Shown: positions 6,678 through 14,315, counted from the stretch's first letter. The stretch is 19,261 nt of DNA from an uncultured Collinsella sp. (GCA_900547125.1 URFU01000029.1:1-19261), one strand, 5' to 3'. Numbers and translations: made by a program. The notes: a model not told the origin generated them from the letters alone.

Positions 6678-7507
6678 AGGAAGTCAAGAAGCCAACAAGC
6701 AGACGTAACCTTGACATAGCGATAGACCGATTCTGCGCTGATTTGGACGAAGAACCGGGCCGCATTAAAAGGCTCATTGCGGCCGTTGTCGTTGGGCAGA
6801 TGCTACCCGATGGAGCCGCAAAGGGTGGAAATGCCCTGAAGATTCGCTTTGGGAAGGATGTCACGCGGTTCTCGCGCGACCTCGATACCGCCAGGGCATC
6901 CTCACTGAACGATTACATGACGAAGCTTGAAGATTCGCTCACTATAGGCTGGAACGGATTCTCGGGTGCCATTGTTCCGAGGGAGCCCGCATCTCCGAAG
7001 GGAATTCCAACTCCTTACGTCATGCGTCCGTTCGAAATCAAGATTGCCTACAATGGTAAATCGTGGATGACGCTGCCGCTTGAGGTCGGTCATAACGAAA
7101 TCGGCGACGCCGACGATCCCGATATGGTTTCCTCGCCTGAAGCTGCGGCAATATTGAAAGGTCTCGGGTTTCCCGAACCGGGGCCGGTTCCGTGCATGAG
7201 GCTCGAGCATCAGATTGCCCAAAAACTTCATGCTGCGAGCAGCCCCGGCAGCGAGCGCGCCCATGATCTGATAGATCTCCAGATTGCAATTTCCAACGGG
7301 GAAATTGATTACCTAAAAACTCGAGAGGTCTGTATCAGACTCTTTGCGTATCGTGCGGAGCAGGAGTGGCCTCCAATGATCTCGAGGGGAGTGGGCTGGG
7401 ACTCACTGTCTTTCTCTCAGGCGGAAGGACTAAACGTTTTGCCGACTGTCGATGATGCCGTGGCATGGGCGAACGACTTGATTGCAAAAATCAATTCTGC
7501 TCGTTAG
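6674..7507 (+). CDS. abiEii: AbiEii nucleotidyltransferase toxin
   Basis: This 277-aa nucleotidyltransferase-like toxin (DUF1814/AbiEii family) causes reversible growth arrest when not countered by AbiEi and blocks phage replication in characterised systems. Motif I is GGNALKIR (51-58) followed by RFSRDLD (65-71), giving the polymerase-beta-type GG...DxD active site. Later motifs are the Lys of HQIAQKLHA (184) and HDLIDL with Asp198 and Asp201. All expected catalytic residues are present, so the toxin looks active. The GTG start overlaps the antitoxin stop by 4 bases and has AAGGAG 5 bases upstream, so translation is coupled. It converges with the 140-aa gene, 22 bases away, with no evident terminator between. 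Confidence 0.93.
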   Translation: MKEVKKPTSRRNLDIAIDRFCADLDEEPGRIKRLIAAVVVGQMLPDGAAKGGNALKIRFGKDVTRFSRDLDTARASSLNDYMTKLEDSLTIGWNGFSGAIVPREPASPKGIPTPYVMRPFEIKIAYNGKSWMTLPLEVGHNEIGDADDPDMVSSPEAAAILKGLGFPEPGPVPCMRLEHQIAQKLHAASSPGSERAHDLIDLQIAISNGEIDYLKTREVCIRLFAYRAEQEWPPMISRGVGWDSLSFSQAEGLNVLPTVDDAVAWANDLIAKINSAR

Positions 7508-7529
7508 TGACACTGCTGAGATCTCTCGC

Positions 7530-7952
7530 TTACGCCATAGCAACCCCACGCACAGCACTCAGCAGCTCGTACTCCCTTTGACTCCAATGGCGCAGCTCGG
7601 CAGCCTCGACGGCATCTCGGCATAGGTCCAAAAACACCTCGGCCCCATCGCAGAAGCACTCGCGGGCAAAGTCACCCGAGCCGTTCGCGATGCACGTGCC
7701 GTCTGCAAACAGCTTCCAACTCGACGGTTCGCGCAGGTTATCCCCGGACAGCTTGATCTGCAGCACATGCGGAATGCCGGCAGCACAGAGCTCTTCCTCG
7801 AGCTTCTGTACCGTAAAGCGCATCTGGTGGGAGAGGCTGCTCTTGACCATGGCCGAGGCGTAGCCGTTCGGCTTGTCCAGAAGATGCATGCGTTTTGGCT
7901 GTGCGACCAGGTTGTGGAAGTTGCGCTCGCTGCGCACGGAGAAATTGTCCAT
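7530..7952 (-). CDS. conserved protein of unknown function under an S-box-like riboswitch
   Basis: I do not recognise this 140-aa protein. It is soluble-looking, with no signal or membrane segment. It has a basic N-terminal third and a C-terminal half rich in acidic residues and Cys (RECFCDGAEVFLDLCRDAVEAAEL), ending in WSQREYELLSAV. The start at 7952 is fixed by AAAGGAG five bases upstream. The frame stays open far upstream, but that part is the riboswitch and terminator. A truncated relative lies at 5670-5888. The leader looks like a SAM-binding riboswitch, so the gene should respond to methionine/SAM status; that suggests a role in sulfur or methyl metabolism, which is inference only. Confidence 0.82.
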   Translation of the reverse strand: MDNFSVRSERNFHNLVAQPKRMHLLDKPNGYASAMVKSSLSHQMRFTVQKLEEELCAAGIPHVLQIKLSGDNLREPSSWKLFADGTCIANGSGDFARECFCDGAEVFLDLCRDAVEAAELRHWSQREYELLSAVRGVAMA

Positions 7953-7957
7953 ACGGA

Positions 7958-8050
7958 CTCCTTTCATCGATGTTGGCAGGGCCACCGTGCCTCTTGGCCG
8001 GTTGGCGTCGGGATCGTGGAGCCAACTCTCTACCCCGACTCTGGATAAAA
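7958..8050 (-). promoter_or_regulatory. SAM-I clan (S-box-like) riboswitch, apparently without P4
   Basis: Read on the minus strand, TTTTATC-CAGAG (from 8050) opens like the S-box TTATC-AAGAG. P1 closes with GATGAAA (7968-7962). P2 is GTCGGG (8039-8034) with CCCGAC (8012-8007), containing GAG/GA steps that could form a kink-turn, followed by GCCAACC as in the S-box GGCAACC. P3 is GGCCA (7999-7995) with TGGCC (7984-7980), with GCACGGTG in the conserved position. The P2 loop GTTGGC (8026-8021) can pair with GCCAAC (7977-7972) as the pseudoknot. No P4 is present, as in the SAM-I/IV variants. The Shine-Dalgarno AAAGGAG (7964-7958) overlaps the 3' strand of P1, so SAM binding would hide it (translational OFF switch). 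The call is a by-eye motif match. Confidence 0.68.
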
Positions 8051-8098
8051 CGCGCCCACTGCTTGCGGGCACGATGGAGTCTATCAGCGCGCGCGGAC

Positions 8099-8140
8099 AA
8101 AAATCAACCCCGTGCGGCAATGAGCGTACGGGGTTGATTT
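8099..8140 (-). terminator. intrinsic terminator of the 8170-9159 gene
   Basis: A perfect 13-bp stem (AAATCAACCCCGT, 8101-8113, with ACGGGGTTGATTT, 8128-8140) has a 14-base loop. On the minus strand it ends in GATTTTTG, giving a T5 run. It lies 30 bases past the stop of the membrane protein gene and separates it from the riboswitch-controlled gene. Confidence 0.85.
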
Positions 8141-8169
8141 GGTCTACGACCCTCAATTTTTGGCATTTG

Positions 8170-9159
8170 TTATTCGTCGTCCTCGTCGTTGGGGTCGCCC
8201 TTGAGGGTGTTGATGTCCAGGTACTGGTTGTCGTCCTCTTTTTGCTGGGTCTCCGACTCCGCTTGGGTGGGGCCGCGGAACAGCTGGAATCCCTCAAACG
8301 CAATGACGCCGAGCAGGGCAATGACAATGGCGATAAAAGCAACCTTGACTGCCTGCGGAAATTCCGAGAAACGCAGCGCCTTTTCCTCGGCGTAATAATC
8401 GGCGAAGCGCTCTTCGCCCGTGCTTTTGGTATACGCCGGTGCGGACGCGGCCTCCGGGTCATATTCCGGTGCAGACGTGGCAGCGTACGGATCGTTGAGA
8501 TAATCGCTCGATGCGGTGCCATAATCCTCGGTCTCGATGCGACCGGTGCCAGCATAGCCATCGGAATAATCGGAATATGCCGCACCGCCCTCATAGTCCG
8601 TGGCGCTCGTGTTGGCGGCAAAAAGCGGGTTAACTGGAACGTCGAGCGCCGGCATGCCGGTAGAGGTCTCATCCAGATCGGCTGCAGCCCAGGAATCGTA
8701 GGCAACCTGACGGGCAACGGGCTCATCGAGCCTTGCGACCGGAGGCTTGCGTGCCGCAGGAACGGGCAACTGCTGGGCGTTGTACATAACGGTGCTGTCG
8801 GCCGATTTGCCCTGCGTCGCTGCTGCGAGAAATGCCGCCGTCTCGGACGGGTCGCTTGCGGGGCGGGGAGCGGTCGTGGGCGCCGAAGTGGGTGCGGGTG
8901 TAGGCGCGGGCGTCGAAACAGCCGACTGCGCAGGAGTCGGCGCAGATGCGGTCTTAGGCGCAAGTGCGGGATTGGGGCTTGACGGGCGAGCCGCGCCGCC
9001 GCCCATGAGTTCGTCGGCGGTCCACGGGCGATCATCCATCACATCGTCAAGGCTCAGCGAAAACAGGTCGTCTTCACCCTCATCGAACATGCGGTGCACA
9101 TGTCCACCAATTGCCGGAATCAATCCGCGACCGGTGCATGATGCCTTGCTCAACGCCAT
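8170..9159 (-). CDS. single-pass membrane protein with low-complexity A/P/T linker, unknown function
   Basis: This 329-aa protein is not assigned to a family I know. Order of parts: a short N-terminal region with GRGLIPAIGGHVHRMF; an acidic segment (EGEDDLFSLSLDDVMDD); an Ala/Pro/Thr-rich linker (about residues 65-110); a long Tyr/Asp/Ser-rich disordered stretch; one strong transmembrane helix near 270-292 (VAFIAIVIALLGVIAFEGFQLF); and a short very acidic tail ending EDDE. There is no signal peptide, so the large N-terminal part is probably cytoplasmic. ATG 9159 is chosen because AAGGA lies 9 bases upstream; the frame extends further without a ribosome site. It ends with a strong terminator. 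It may be a Coriobacteriia-specific envelope or cell-division accessory, but nothing in the sequence proves that. Confidence 0.78.
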   Translation of the reverse strand: MALSKASCTGRGLIPAIGGHVHRMFDEGEDDLFSLSLDDVMDDRPWTADELMGGGAARPSSPNPALAPKTASAPTPAQSAVSTPAPTPAPTSAPTTAPRPASDPSETAAFLAAATQGKSADSTVMYNAQQLPVPAARKPPVARLDEPVARQVAYDSWAAADLDETSTGMPALDVPVNPLFAANTSATDYEGGAAYSDYSDGYAGTGRIETEDYGTASSDYLNDPYAATSAPEYDPEAASAPAYTKSTGEERFADYYAEEKALRFSEFPQAVKVAFIAIVIALLGVIAFEGFQLFRGPTQAESETQQKEDDNQYLDINTLKGDPNDEDDE

Positions 9160-9193
9160 TCTGTTCCATCCTTTCGAAATACTAATGACATCG

Positions 9194-9199
9194 ATTATA
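9194..9199 (-). promoter_or_regulatory. -10 box for the membrane protein gene
   Basis: A perfect TATAAT on the minus strand lies 34 bases upstream of the start at 9159. No good -35 is visible at 16-18 bases, so the promoter call rests on the -10 alone. The gap 9160-9282 holds nothing else I can name. Confidence 0.35.
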
Positions 9200-9282
9200 T
9201 GGAACTTCCCAAGCGGCTCGGTCTTGGATTCGTGCTTTCCAGAACTCGCGCCCAAAAGGGGAGGGGCAATCCAGGCGAGCGC

Positions 9283-9936
9283 CTACTTGTCGCCGGCCGC
9301 CGCCTTGGCCTCATTGAGGTAGCTATAGAAGCTGTACTTGGAGATGCCAAAGAACTCGCAGGCGCGCTCGCTCGACTTGGAAATGAGGAAGGCGCCGCGA
9401 CGGGCGAGGTAGCCAATGGCACGAATACGCTCGTCTTTGGTCATGAGTGCCGCGGGCTTGCCCACAAACTGCTCGCACTCGTGCAGCAGGTCCTCGAGCA
9501 GGTCGCCGATGTTCTTGGTAATGGGCTCGGGCTCGGTATAGCCCGTGCCGCCGGTGCCGGTAAAGGCGTCGAGCGAACGCTCAAAAGCCTTCATGAGCGT
9601 AATGTCAAAGTTAATGCCCAAAATGCCGACGGGCTTGCCTTCGTCGTTGCGGATAAAGATCGTCGACGATTTGAGCAGCTTGCCATCGGTGGTTTTGGTG
9701 AGGTATGGCTCGCGGTCGTGCACGTCGGTGGTGCCCTCGTGCATGGACTCAAACACGATATGGCTGGGGCCGTCACCCAGTTTGCGCCCGCTGACGTGGC
9801 CGTTTTCGATCACTACGATGGAGTGGTCCACGTCCTCGGTCTCCAGATCGTGGACGACGACTTCGCAGTTGGGGCCAAATTGGAGCGTCAGGCCGTGTGC
9901 TAGGCGCTTGTAAAACTCAATCTGTGCGGGGGTCAT
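9283..9936 (-). CDS. YheO-family PAS/HTH transcriptional regulator
   Basis: This 217-aa regulator has an N-terminal YheO-type PAS domain (about residues 5-115) with the family signature LLKSSTIFIRNDEGKPVGIL followed by GINFDIT. A C-terminal HTH domain (about 165-215) reads RAIGYLARRGAFLISKSSER and then ACEFFGISKYSFYSYLNEA. Family members such as DauR control amino-acid catabolic genes. The start at ATG 9936 has AGGAAGG about 6 bases upstream; a longer frame to 10011 has no ribosome site. It diverges from ygeX, and the 277-base gap between them carries nested inverted repeats. It is therefore the likely local regulator of the ygeX-ygeY-ygeW genes. The ligand is unknown; a purine breakdown product or diaminopropionate would be logical. 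Confidence 0.9.
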   Translation of the reverse strand: MTPAQIEFYKRLAHGLTLQFGPNCEVVVHDLETEDVDHSIVVIENGHVSGRKLGDGPSHIVFESMHEGTTDVHDREPYLTKTTDGKLLKSSTIFIRNDEGKPVGILGINFDITLMKAFERSLDAFTGTGGTGYTEPEPITKNIGDLLEDLLHECEQFVGKPAALMTKDERIRAIGYLARRGAFLISKSSERACEFFGISKYSFYSYLNEAKAAAGDK

Positions 9937-10064
9937 GGGTGCCTTCCTAAAAATTAGTTTGGGCACACTTTGCCATAAACCACACTTGACCGCAAACAAA
10001 TCCATCAACAAGGCAATTCATGACCGTTCGGCGGCGAAAAAGTACCGATTACGGCAACAAACAA

Positions 10065-10126
10065 TTTGTTAGGTTTGCCAATCAAAAAGTGTGATAGAAC
10101 AGTGCTAACAAACTTTTTGTTTGGCA
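10065..10126. promoter_or_regulatory. nested inverted repeats, probable operator for the ygeX promoter
   Basis: Two overlapping symmetric pairs occur in the regulator/ygeX gap. TGCCAATCAAAAAGT (10076-10090) pairs with ACTTTTTGTTTGGCA (10112-10126) with one mismatch. TTTGTTAG (10065-10072) is a perfect inverse of CTAACAAA (10105-10112). The region is AT-rich against a GC-rich background. I see no clear -35/-10 pair. The rest of 9937-10213 includes further CAAACAA-like words and the ygeX ribosome site (TTAAGGAG, 8 bases before the ATG). Confidence 0.55.
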
Positions 10127-10213
10127 TCCACATAAAAGTTCAGTCGCATGAATGGGAATGGGCTGAAACGCGTATGCGGGGGCCGGCAAGAGAGGACTTA
10201 AGGAGTTCACCGT

Positions 10214-11428
10214 ATGGCCGATAAGATCCAGTGGGCGGGCAACACGATGCCCAAGAGCGATGACAAGCACTTGGGAATCATGAGCCTCGACCACGTGAAG
10301 AAGGCCCGCGCCTTCCACCAGTCGTTCCCTCAATATACCGTCACCCCGCTTGCCCGCCTGGACGGTCAGGCTGCGCGCTTGGGTCTGTCCAACCTGTGCG
10401 TTAAGGACGAGAGCTATCGCTTTGGCCTCAACGCCTTTAAGGTTCTGGGCGGATCGTTTGCCATGGCCAACTACATTGCCGACGAGACCGGCAAGGACGT
10501 TGCCGAGTGCACCTTCGATTACCTGACCTCCGATCAGCTTGCCAAGGACTTTGGCCAGGCCACCTTCTTTACCGCTACCGACGGCAATCATGGCCGCGGC
10601 GTGGCATGGGCTGCCAACAAGCTGGGCCAGAAGGCCGTCGTTCACATGCCCAAGGGTTCCACCAAGCCCCGCTTCGATAACATCGCCGCCGAGGGCGCAA
10701 CGGTGACCATCGAAGAGGTCAACTACGACGAGTGCGTGCGCATGGCCGCCGCCGAGGCCGACGCCTGCGAGCGCGGCGTCATCGTTCAGGACACCGCCTG
10801 GGAGGGCTACGAGAAGATCCCGTCTTGGATCATGGAGGGCTACGGCACCATGGCTTCCGAGGCTGCCGAGCAGCTGCGCGAGATGGCCATCAACCGCCCG
10901 ACGCACGTGTTTGTCCAGGCTGGCGTGGGTTCGCTCGCCGGCGCCGTGGTGGGCTACTTCACCAACCTGTATCCCGATAACCCGCCCACCTTCGTCGTGG
11001 TTGAGTGCGCGCCTGCCGCCTGCCTGTACAAGGGCGCTGCCGCCGGCGACGGAGATCCGCGCATCGTGGACGGCGACATGCCTTCCATCATGGCCGGTCT
11101 GTGCTGCGGCGAGCCCAACATTCTGGGCTGGGATATCCTGCGCAACCACGCCACCGCCTTCGTGTCCTGCCCCGACTGGGTCACCGCTCGCGGCATGCGC
11201 ACCCTGGGCGCTCCCGAGAAGGGCGACCCGCGCGTCATCTCCGGCGAGTCCGGCGCTGTGCCCACCGGCCTGGTCGAGACCCTCATGCTCGATCCCGAGT
11301 ACGCCGAGCTCAAGGAACTCATCGGCCTGGACAAGACGAGCTCCGTGCTCTGCTTCTCCACGGAAGGTGACACGGACCCCGACCAGTATCGTCGAATTGT
11401 TTGGGAAGGCGAATATCCCACTTGTTAA
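10214..11428 (+). CDS. ygeX: 2,3-diaminopropionate ammonia-lyase
   Basis: This PLP enzyme converts 2,3-diaminopropionate to pyruvate and two ammonia. The 404-aa length equals the E. coli enzyme to within a few residues. The PLP lysine is Lys76 in RFGLNAFKVLGG. The second catalytic residue is Asp123 in TATDGNHGRG, which also forms the phosphate-side loop; later features are GSLAGAVVGY and SGESGAVPTG. It is a fold-type II enzyme, cytoplasmic. The start has TTAAGGAG 8 bases upstream. It is first in the ygeX-ygeY-ygeW run and sits opposite the PAS regulator. In gut anaerobes this trio is a marker of purine/urate utilisation, where ring nitrogen ends up in a diaminopropionate-like compound. The assignment is firm; the in vivo substrate here follows from context. 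Confidence 0.96.
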   Translation: MADKIQWAGNTMPKSDDKHLGIMSLDHVKKARAFHQSFPQYTVTPLARLDGQAARLGLSNLCVKDESYRFGLNAFKVLGGSFAMANYIADETGKDVAECTFDYLTSDQLAKDFGQATFFTATDGNHGRGVAWAANKLGQKAVVHMPKGSTKPRFDNIAAEGATVTIEEVNYDECVRMAAAEADACERGVIVQDTAWEGYEKIPSWIMEGYGTMASEAAEQLREMAINRPTHVFVQAGVGSLAGAVVGYFTNLYPDNPPTFVVVECAPAACLYKGAAAGDGDPRIVDGDMPSIMAGLCCGEPNILGWDILRNHATAFVSCPDWVTARGMRTLGAPEKGDPRVISGESGAVPTGLVETLMLDPEYAELKELIGLDKTSSVLCFSTEGDTDPDQYRRIVWEGEYPTC

Positions 11429-11435
11429 TCGTTGG

Positions 11436-11462
11436 GGCGGAGTAAATAGGTATCGCTCCGCC
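11436..11462 (+). other. small hairpin between ygeX and ygeY
   Basis: GGCGGAG (11436-11442) and CTCCGCC (11456-11462) form a 7-bp stem with a 13-base loop and no T-run. It may tune or stabilise the ends of the ygeX and ygeY messages rather than stop transcription. Confidence 0.35.
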
Positions 11463-11502
11463 ACCTCACAGGTAGATTCCTTCGTTTGAAAGGTTATGAA
11501 CA

Positions 11503-12888
11503 ATGGCTAAAGAACTCGATTTCGACGCTATCAAGGCTGCTGCTGAGTCCCATCGTGCTGATATGACTCGCTTCCTGCGCGCTATGATCTCCCATCCCTC
11601 TGAGTCCTGCGAGGAGGGTGAGGTTGTTGCCTGCATCAAGGCCGAGATGGAGAGCCTTGGCTATGACGAGGTCAAGGTCGACGGCCTGGGCAACGTCATG
11701 GGCTTTATGGGCGAGGGCGACAAGATCATCGCCATCGACTCCCACATCGACACTGTCGGCATCGGCAACATCGAGAACTGGGATGCCGATCCCTATGAGG
11801 GCTACGAGACCGACGAGATCATCTACGGCCGCGGCGGCTCCGACCAGGAGGGTGGCATGGCTTCCGCTACCTACGCTGCCAAGATGATGAAGGACATGGG
11901 CCTCATCCCCGAGGGTTACAAGATCATGGTCGTCGGCACCGTCCAGGAAGAGGACTGCGACGGCATGTGCTGGCAGTACATCTACAACAAGGACGGCATT
12001 AAGCCCGAGTTCGTCATTTCCACCGAGCCCACCGACGGCGGCATCTATCGCGGTCACCGCGGCCGCATGGAGATCCGTGTCGACGTTCACGGCACCTCCT
12101 GCCACGGCTCCGCTCCCGATCGCGGCGACAACGCCATCTACAAGATGGCCGACATCATCGCCGACGTCCGCGCTCTCAACAACAACGGCTGCGACGAGTC
12201 GACCGACATCAAGGGCCTCGTCAAGATGCTCGACCCCAAGTACAACCCCGAGCACTTCGAGGACGCCCGCTTCCTGGGCCGCGGCACCTGCACCGTTAGC
12301 CAGATCTTCTACACCAGCCCCAGCCGCTGCGCTGTCGCTGACTCCTGCGCCATCTCTATCGACCGTCGCATGACCGCCGGTGAGACCTGGGAGTCCTGCC
12401 TGGACGAGATCCGTAACCTGCCGGCCGCCAAGAAGTACGGCGACGACGTGAAGGTCTCCATGTACATGTACGACCGTCCGTCCTGGACCGGCGAAGTCTA
12501 CGAGACCGAGGCTTACTTCCCCACGTGGATCAACAAGGAGACCGCTCCGCACGTCAAGGCCCTCGTTGACGCCCACAAGGCCATGTTCGGTGACGAGCGC
12601 ATCGGCTGCGAGCCCAGCATGGACAAGCGCACCGGTCGTCCGCTGTGCGACAAGTGGACCTTCTCCACGAACTGCGTCTCCATCCAGGGCCGCTACGGCA
12701 TCCCCTGCGTCGGCTTTGGCCCGGGTGCCGAGTCTCAGGCTCACGCTCCCAACGAGGTCACCTACAAGGACGACCTGGTCACCGCTGCCGCCATGTACGT
12801 GGCTGCCCTGAACCTCTACGATCCGAGCAAGGCCGATGGCGACGCCACCGTGTTCCGCGCCGGTCTGACCAACAACAAGATCGATTAG
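11503..12888 (+). CDS. ygeY: YgeY-family M20-type metallohydrolase (selenium metabolism-linked)
   Basis: This 461-aa zinc-dependent hydrolase belongs to the M20/ArgE/DapE group. Metal and catalytic residues are visible: His81 and Asp83 (DSHIDTVG), Asp114 (GRGGSDQEGG), the Glu149-Glu150 pair (TVQEEDCDG), Glu175 (STEPTD), and a later His in GPGAESQAHAPNE. That covers the di-zinc set and the general base. The family co-occurs with ygeX, ygeW and selenium-dependent hydroxylases. It is thought to hydrolyse an acyl- or carbamoyl-amino intermediate of purine breakdown; the exact bond is not established from sequence. The start has AAAGG about 9 bases upstream. It lies 74 bases after ygeX and is probably co-transcribed. 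Confidence 0.94.
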   Translation: MAKELDFDAIKAAAESHRADMTRFLRAMISHPSESCEEGEVVACIKAEMESLGYDEVKVDGLGNVMGFMGEGDKIIAIDSHIDTVGIGNIENWDADPYEGYETDEIIYGRGGSDQEGGMASATYAAKMMKDMGLIPEGYKIMVVGTVQEEDCDGMCWQYIYNKDGIKPEFVISTEPTDGGIYRGHRGRMEIRVDVHGTSCHGSAPDRGDNAIYKMADIIADVRALNNNGCDESTDIKGLVKMLDPKYNPEHFEDARFLGRGTCTVSQIFYTSPSRCAVADSCAISIDRRMTAGETWESCLDEIRNLPAAKKYGDDVKVSMYMYDRPSWTGEVYETEAYFPTWINKETAPHVKALVDAHKAMFGDERIGCEPSMDKRTGRPLCDKWTFSTNCVSIQGRYGIPCVGFGPGAESQAHAPNEVTYKDDLVTAAAMYVAALNLYDPSKADGDATVFRAGLTNNKID

Positions 12889-12910
12889 TCCCATTCCTCG
12901 ATTTTGTTGA

Positions 12911-12935
12911 GCCGGGGGCCGCTCGTGTCCCCGGC
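12911..12935 (+). other. GC hairpin after ygeY
   Basis: GCCGGGG (12911-12917) and CCCCGGC (12929-12935) form a 7-bp stem with an 11-base loop, 22 bases past the ygeY stop. There is no T-tract. It is a likely 3' end stabiliser or partial terminator in the 201-base ygeY-ygeW gap. Confidence 0.35.
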
Positions 12936-12943
12936 GCTCCCTG

Positions 12944-12971
12944 TTGACTTGGGGCCCGCGGTCGTTATCTC
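12944..12971 (+). promoter_or_regulatory. possible promoter for ygeW
   Basis: TTGACT (12944-12949) and TATCTC (12966-12971) are 16 bases apart, just after the hairpin that ends ygeY and about 120 bases before ygeW. The -10 is imperfect, and the gap may instead be transcribed from ygeX. Confidence 0.28.
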
Positions 12972-13089
12972 CCATGCTTCCTCAACGGTGGCGGGTCCTC
13001 GTCATGGTGCTCTGCATGTTCTAGCCACACGCGCATGCCGGAGCACATCTACTCATTGCGATCGTTTCATCTTTAGAAAGGACATTTCC

Positions 13090-14292
13090 ATGGACGCTAA
13101 GTTTACCGAGCTCGTCGAGCAGCTGAACGGCCTCGATTTTAAGGGCATGTACGGCAGCGACTTCCTGCACACCTGGGACAAGACCACCGATGAGCTCAAG
13201 GCTCTCTACATCGTCGCCGACGCCCTGCGCGAGCTGCGTGAGAACAACGTTTCGTCCAAGATCTTCGACTCGGGCCTGGCCGTCTCCCTGTTCCGCGACA
13301 ACTCCACCCGTACGCGTTTCTCTTTCTCTAAGGCCGCCAACCTGCTCGGCCTTGAGCTGCAGGACCTGGACGAGAAGAAGTCCCAGATCGCCCACGGCGA
13401 GACCGTCCGCGAGACCGCTACCATGATCTCCTTCATGGCCGACGTCATCGGCATCCGCGATGACATGTACATCGGCAAGGGCGATGCCTATATGGCCGAG
13501 GTCTCCGAGTCTGTCCAGCAGGCCTACGAGGACGGCGTTCTGGATCACCGTCCCACGCTCATCTCCTTGCAGTCTGACTCCGATCACCCCACGCAGTCCT
13601 CTGCCGACATGCTCTACCTCATCAACGAGTTTGGCGGCCTCGAGAACCTCAAGGGCAAGAAGGTTGCCGTCACCTGGGCCTATTCGCCCTCTTACGGCAA
13701 GCCGCTGTCCTGCCCGCAGTCGCTGATCAGCCTGCTGCCCCGCTTTGGCATGGACGTCACCCTGGCTCACCCCGAGGGCTACGACCTCATGCCCGAGGTC
13801 GTCGAGCGCGCCAAGGGCTATGCCGCCGAGTCCGGCACCACCTTTAAGCAGGTCAACACCATGGCCGAGGCCTTCGAGGGCGCCGACATCGTGATCCCCA
13901 AGAGCTGGGCTCCGTTTGCCGCCATGGAGAAGCGTACCAATCTGTACGCCGAGGGCGACGACGCCGGCATCGCAGCGCTCGAGAAGGAGCTGCTCGCCCA
14001 GAACGCCACCCATCAGGATTGGTGCTCCACGGCCGAGCTCATGGAGAAGACTGCCAACGGCCAGGACACCATCTTTATGCACCCGCTGCCCGCCGACATC
14101 TCCGGTGTCTCCTGCGAGCACGGCGAGGTCAACGCCGACGTCTTCGACATGCACCGCGTGGGCATGTACAAGGAGGCCAGCTACAAGCCGTACGCCATCG
14201 CAGCCATGATGTTCCTGCAAAAGGTTGCCGATCCCGCCGCTACCCTCAAGGCCCTCGACGAGCGCAACACCGCCCGTTGGCTCCAGGCCTAA
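13090..14292 (+). CDS. ygeW: knotted carbamoyltransferase YgeW
   Basis: This 400-aa member of the aspartate/ornithine carbamoyltransferase superfamily belongs to the knotted YgeW group, whose natural acceptor is not settled. The carbamoyl-phosphate loop is STRTR (72-76), with His/Gln-type contacts later and HPLPAD (331-336). SPSYGKPLSCPQSL lies in the second domain. The start is at ATG 13090, with AAAGGA about 7 bases upstream; the frame is open further left but lacks a ribosome site. In purine clusters YgeW is proposed to act in reverse, releasing carbamoyl phosphate from a ureido compound so that ATP can be made. That role is inferred from context. A terminator follows, closing the ygeX-ygeY-ygeW unit. 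Confidence 0.95.
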   Translation: MDAKFTELVEQLNGLDFKGMYGSDFLHTWDKTTDELKALYIVADALRELRENNVSSKIFDSGLAVSLFRDNSTRTRFSFSKAANLLGLELQDLDEKKSQIAHGETVRETATMISFMADVIGIRDDMYIGKGDAYMAEVSESVQQAYEDGVLDHRPTLISLQSDSDHPTQSSADMLYLINEFGGLENLKGKKVAVTWAYSPSYGKPLSCPQSLISLLPRFGMDVTLAHPEGYDLMPEVVERAKGYAAESGTTFKQVNTMAEAFEGADIVIPKSWAPFAAMEKRTNLYAEGDDAGIAALEKELLAQNATHQDWCSTAELMEKTANGQDTIFMHPLPADISGVSCEHGEVNADVFDMHRVGMYKEASYKPYAIAAMMFLQKVADPAATLKALDERNTARWLQA

Positions 14293-14315
14293 AGCCGGGT
14301 TGAGGTAAGCCATGT

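Noticed and set aside
7873..8982. Plus-strand open frame of 369 codons opposite the membrane protein gene and the riboswitch.
   Set aside because: It runs antisense through the terminator, the riboswitch and the low-complexity gene, has no ribosome site, and its Arg/Cys/Gly-rich product looks like a mirror of GC-biased coding.
7530..9035. A 501-codon reading of the minus-strand frame that ends as the 140-aa protein.
   Set aside because: The upstream part passes through the terminator and riboswitch and is out of frame with the membrane protein. The ATG at 7952 with AAAGGAG is the sensible start.
10082..11503. Minus-strand frame of 473 codons opposite ygeX.
   Set aside because: It is the reverse image of a highly GC3-biased gene; the Gly/Ala/His/Val-rich product has no domain, and ygeX is unmistakable on the other strand.
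11494..12975. Minus-strand frame of 493 codons opposite ygeY, and similar frames opposite ygeW (13021-14358) and hyuA (14721-16439).
   Set aside because: Same mirror-codon artefact; no ribosome sites and composition typical of antisense frames.
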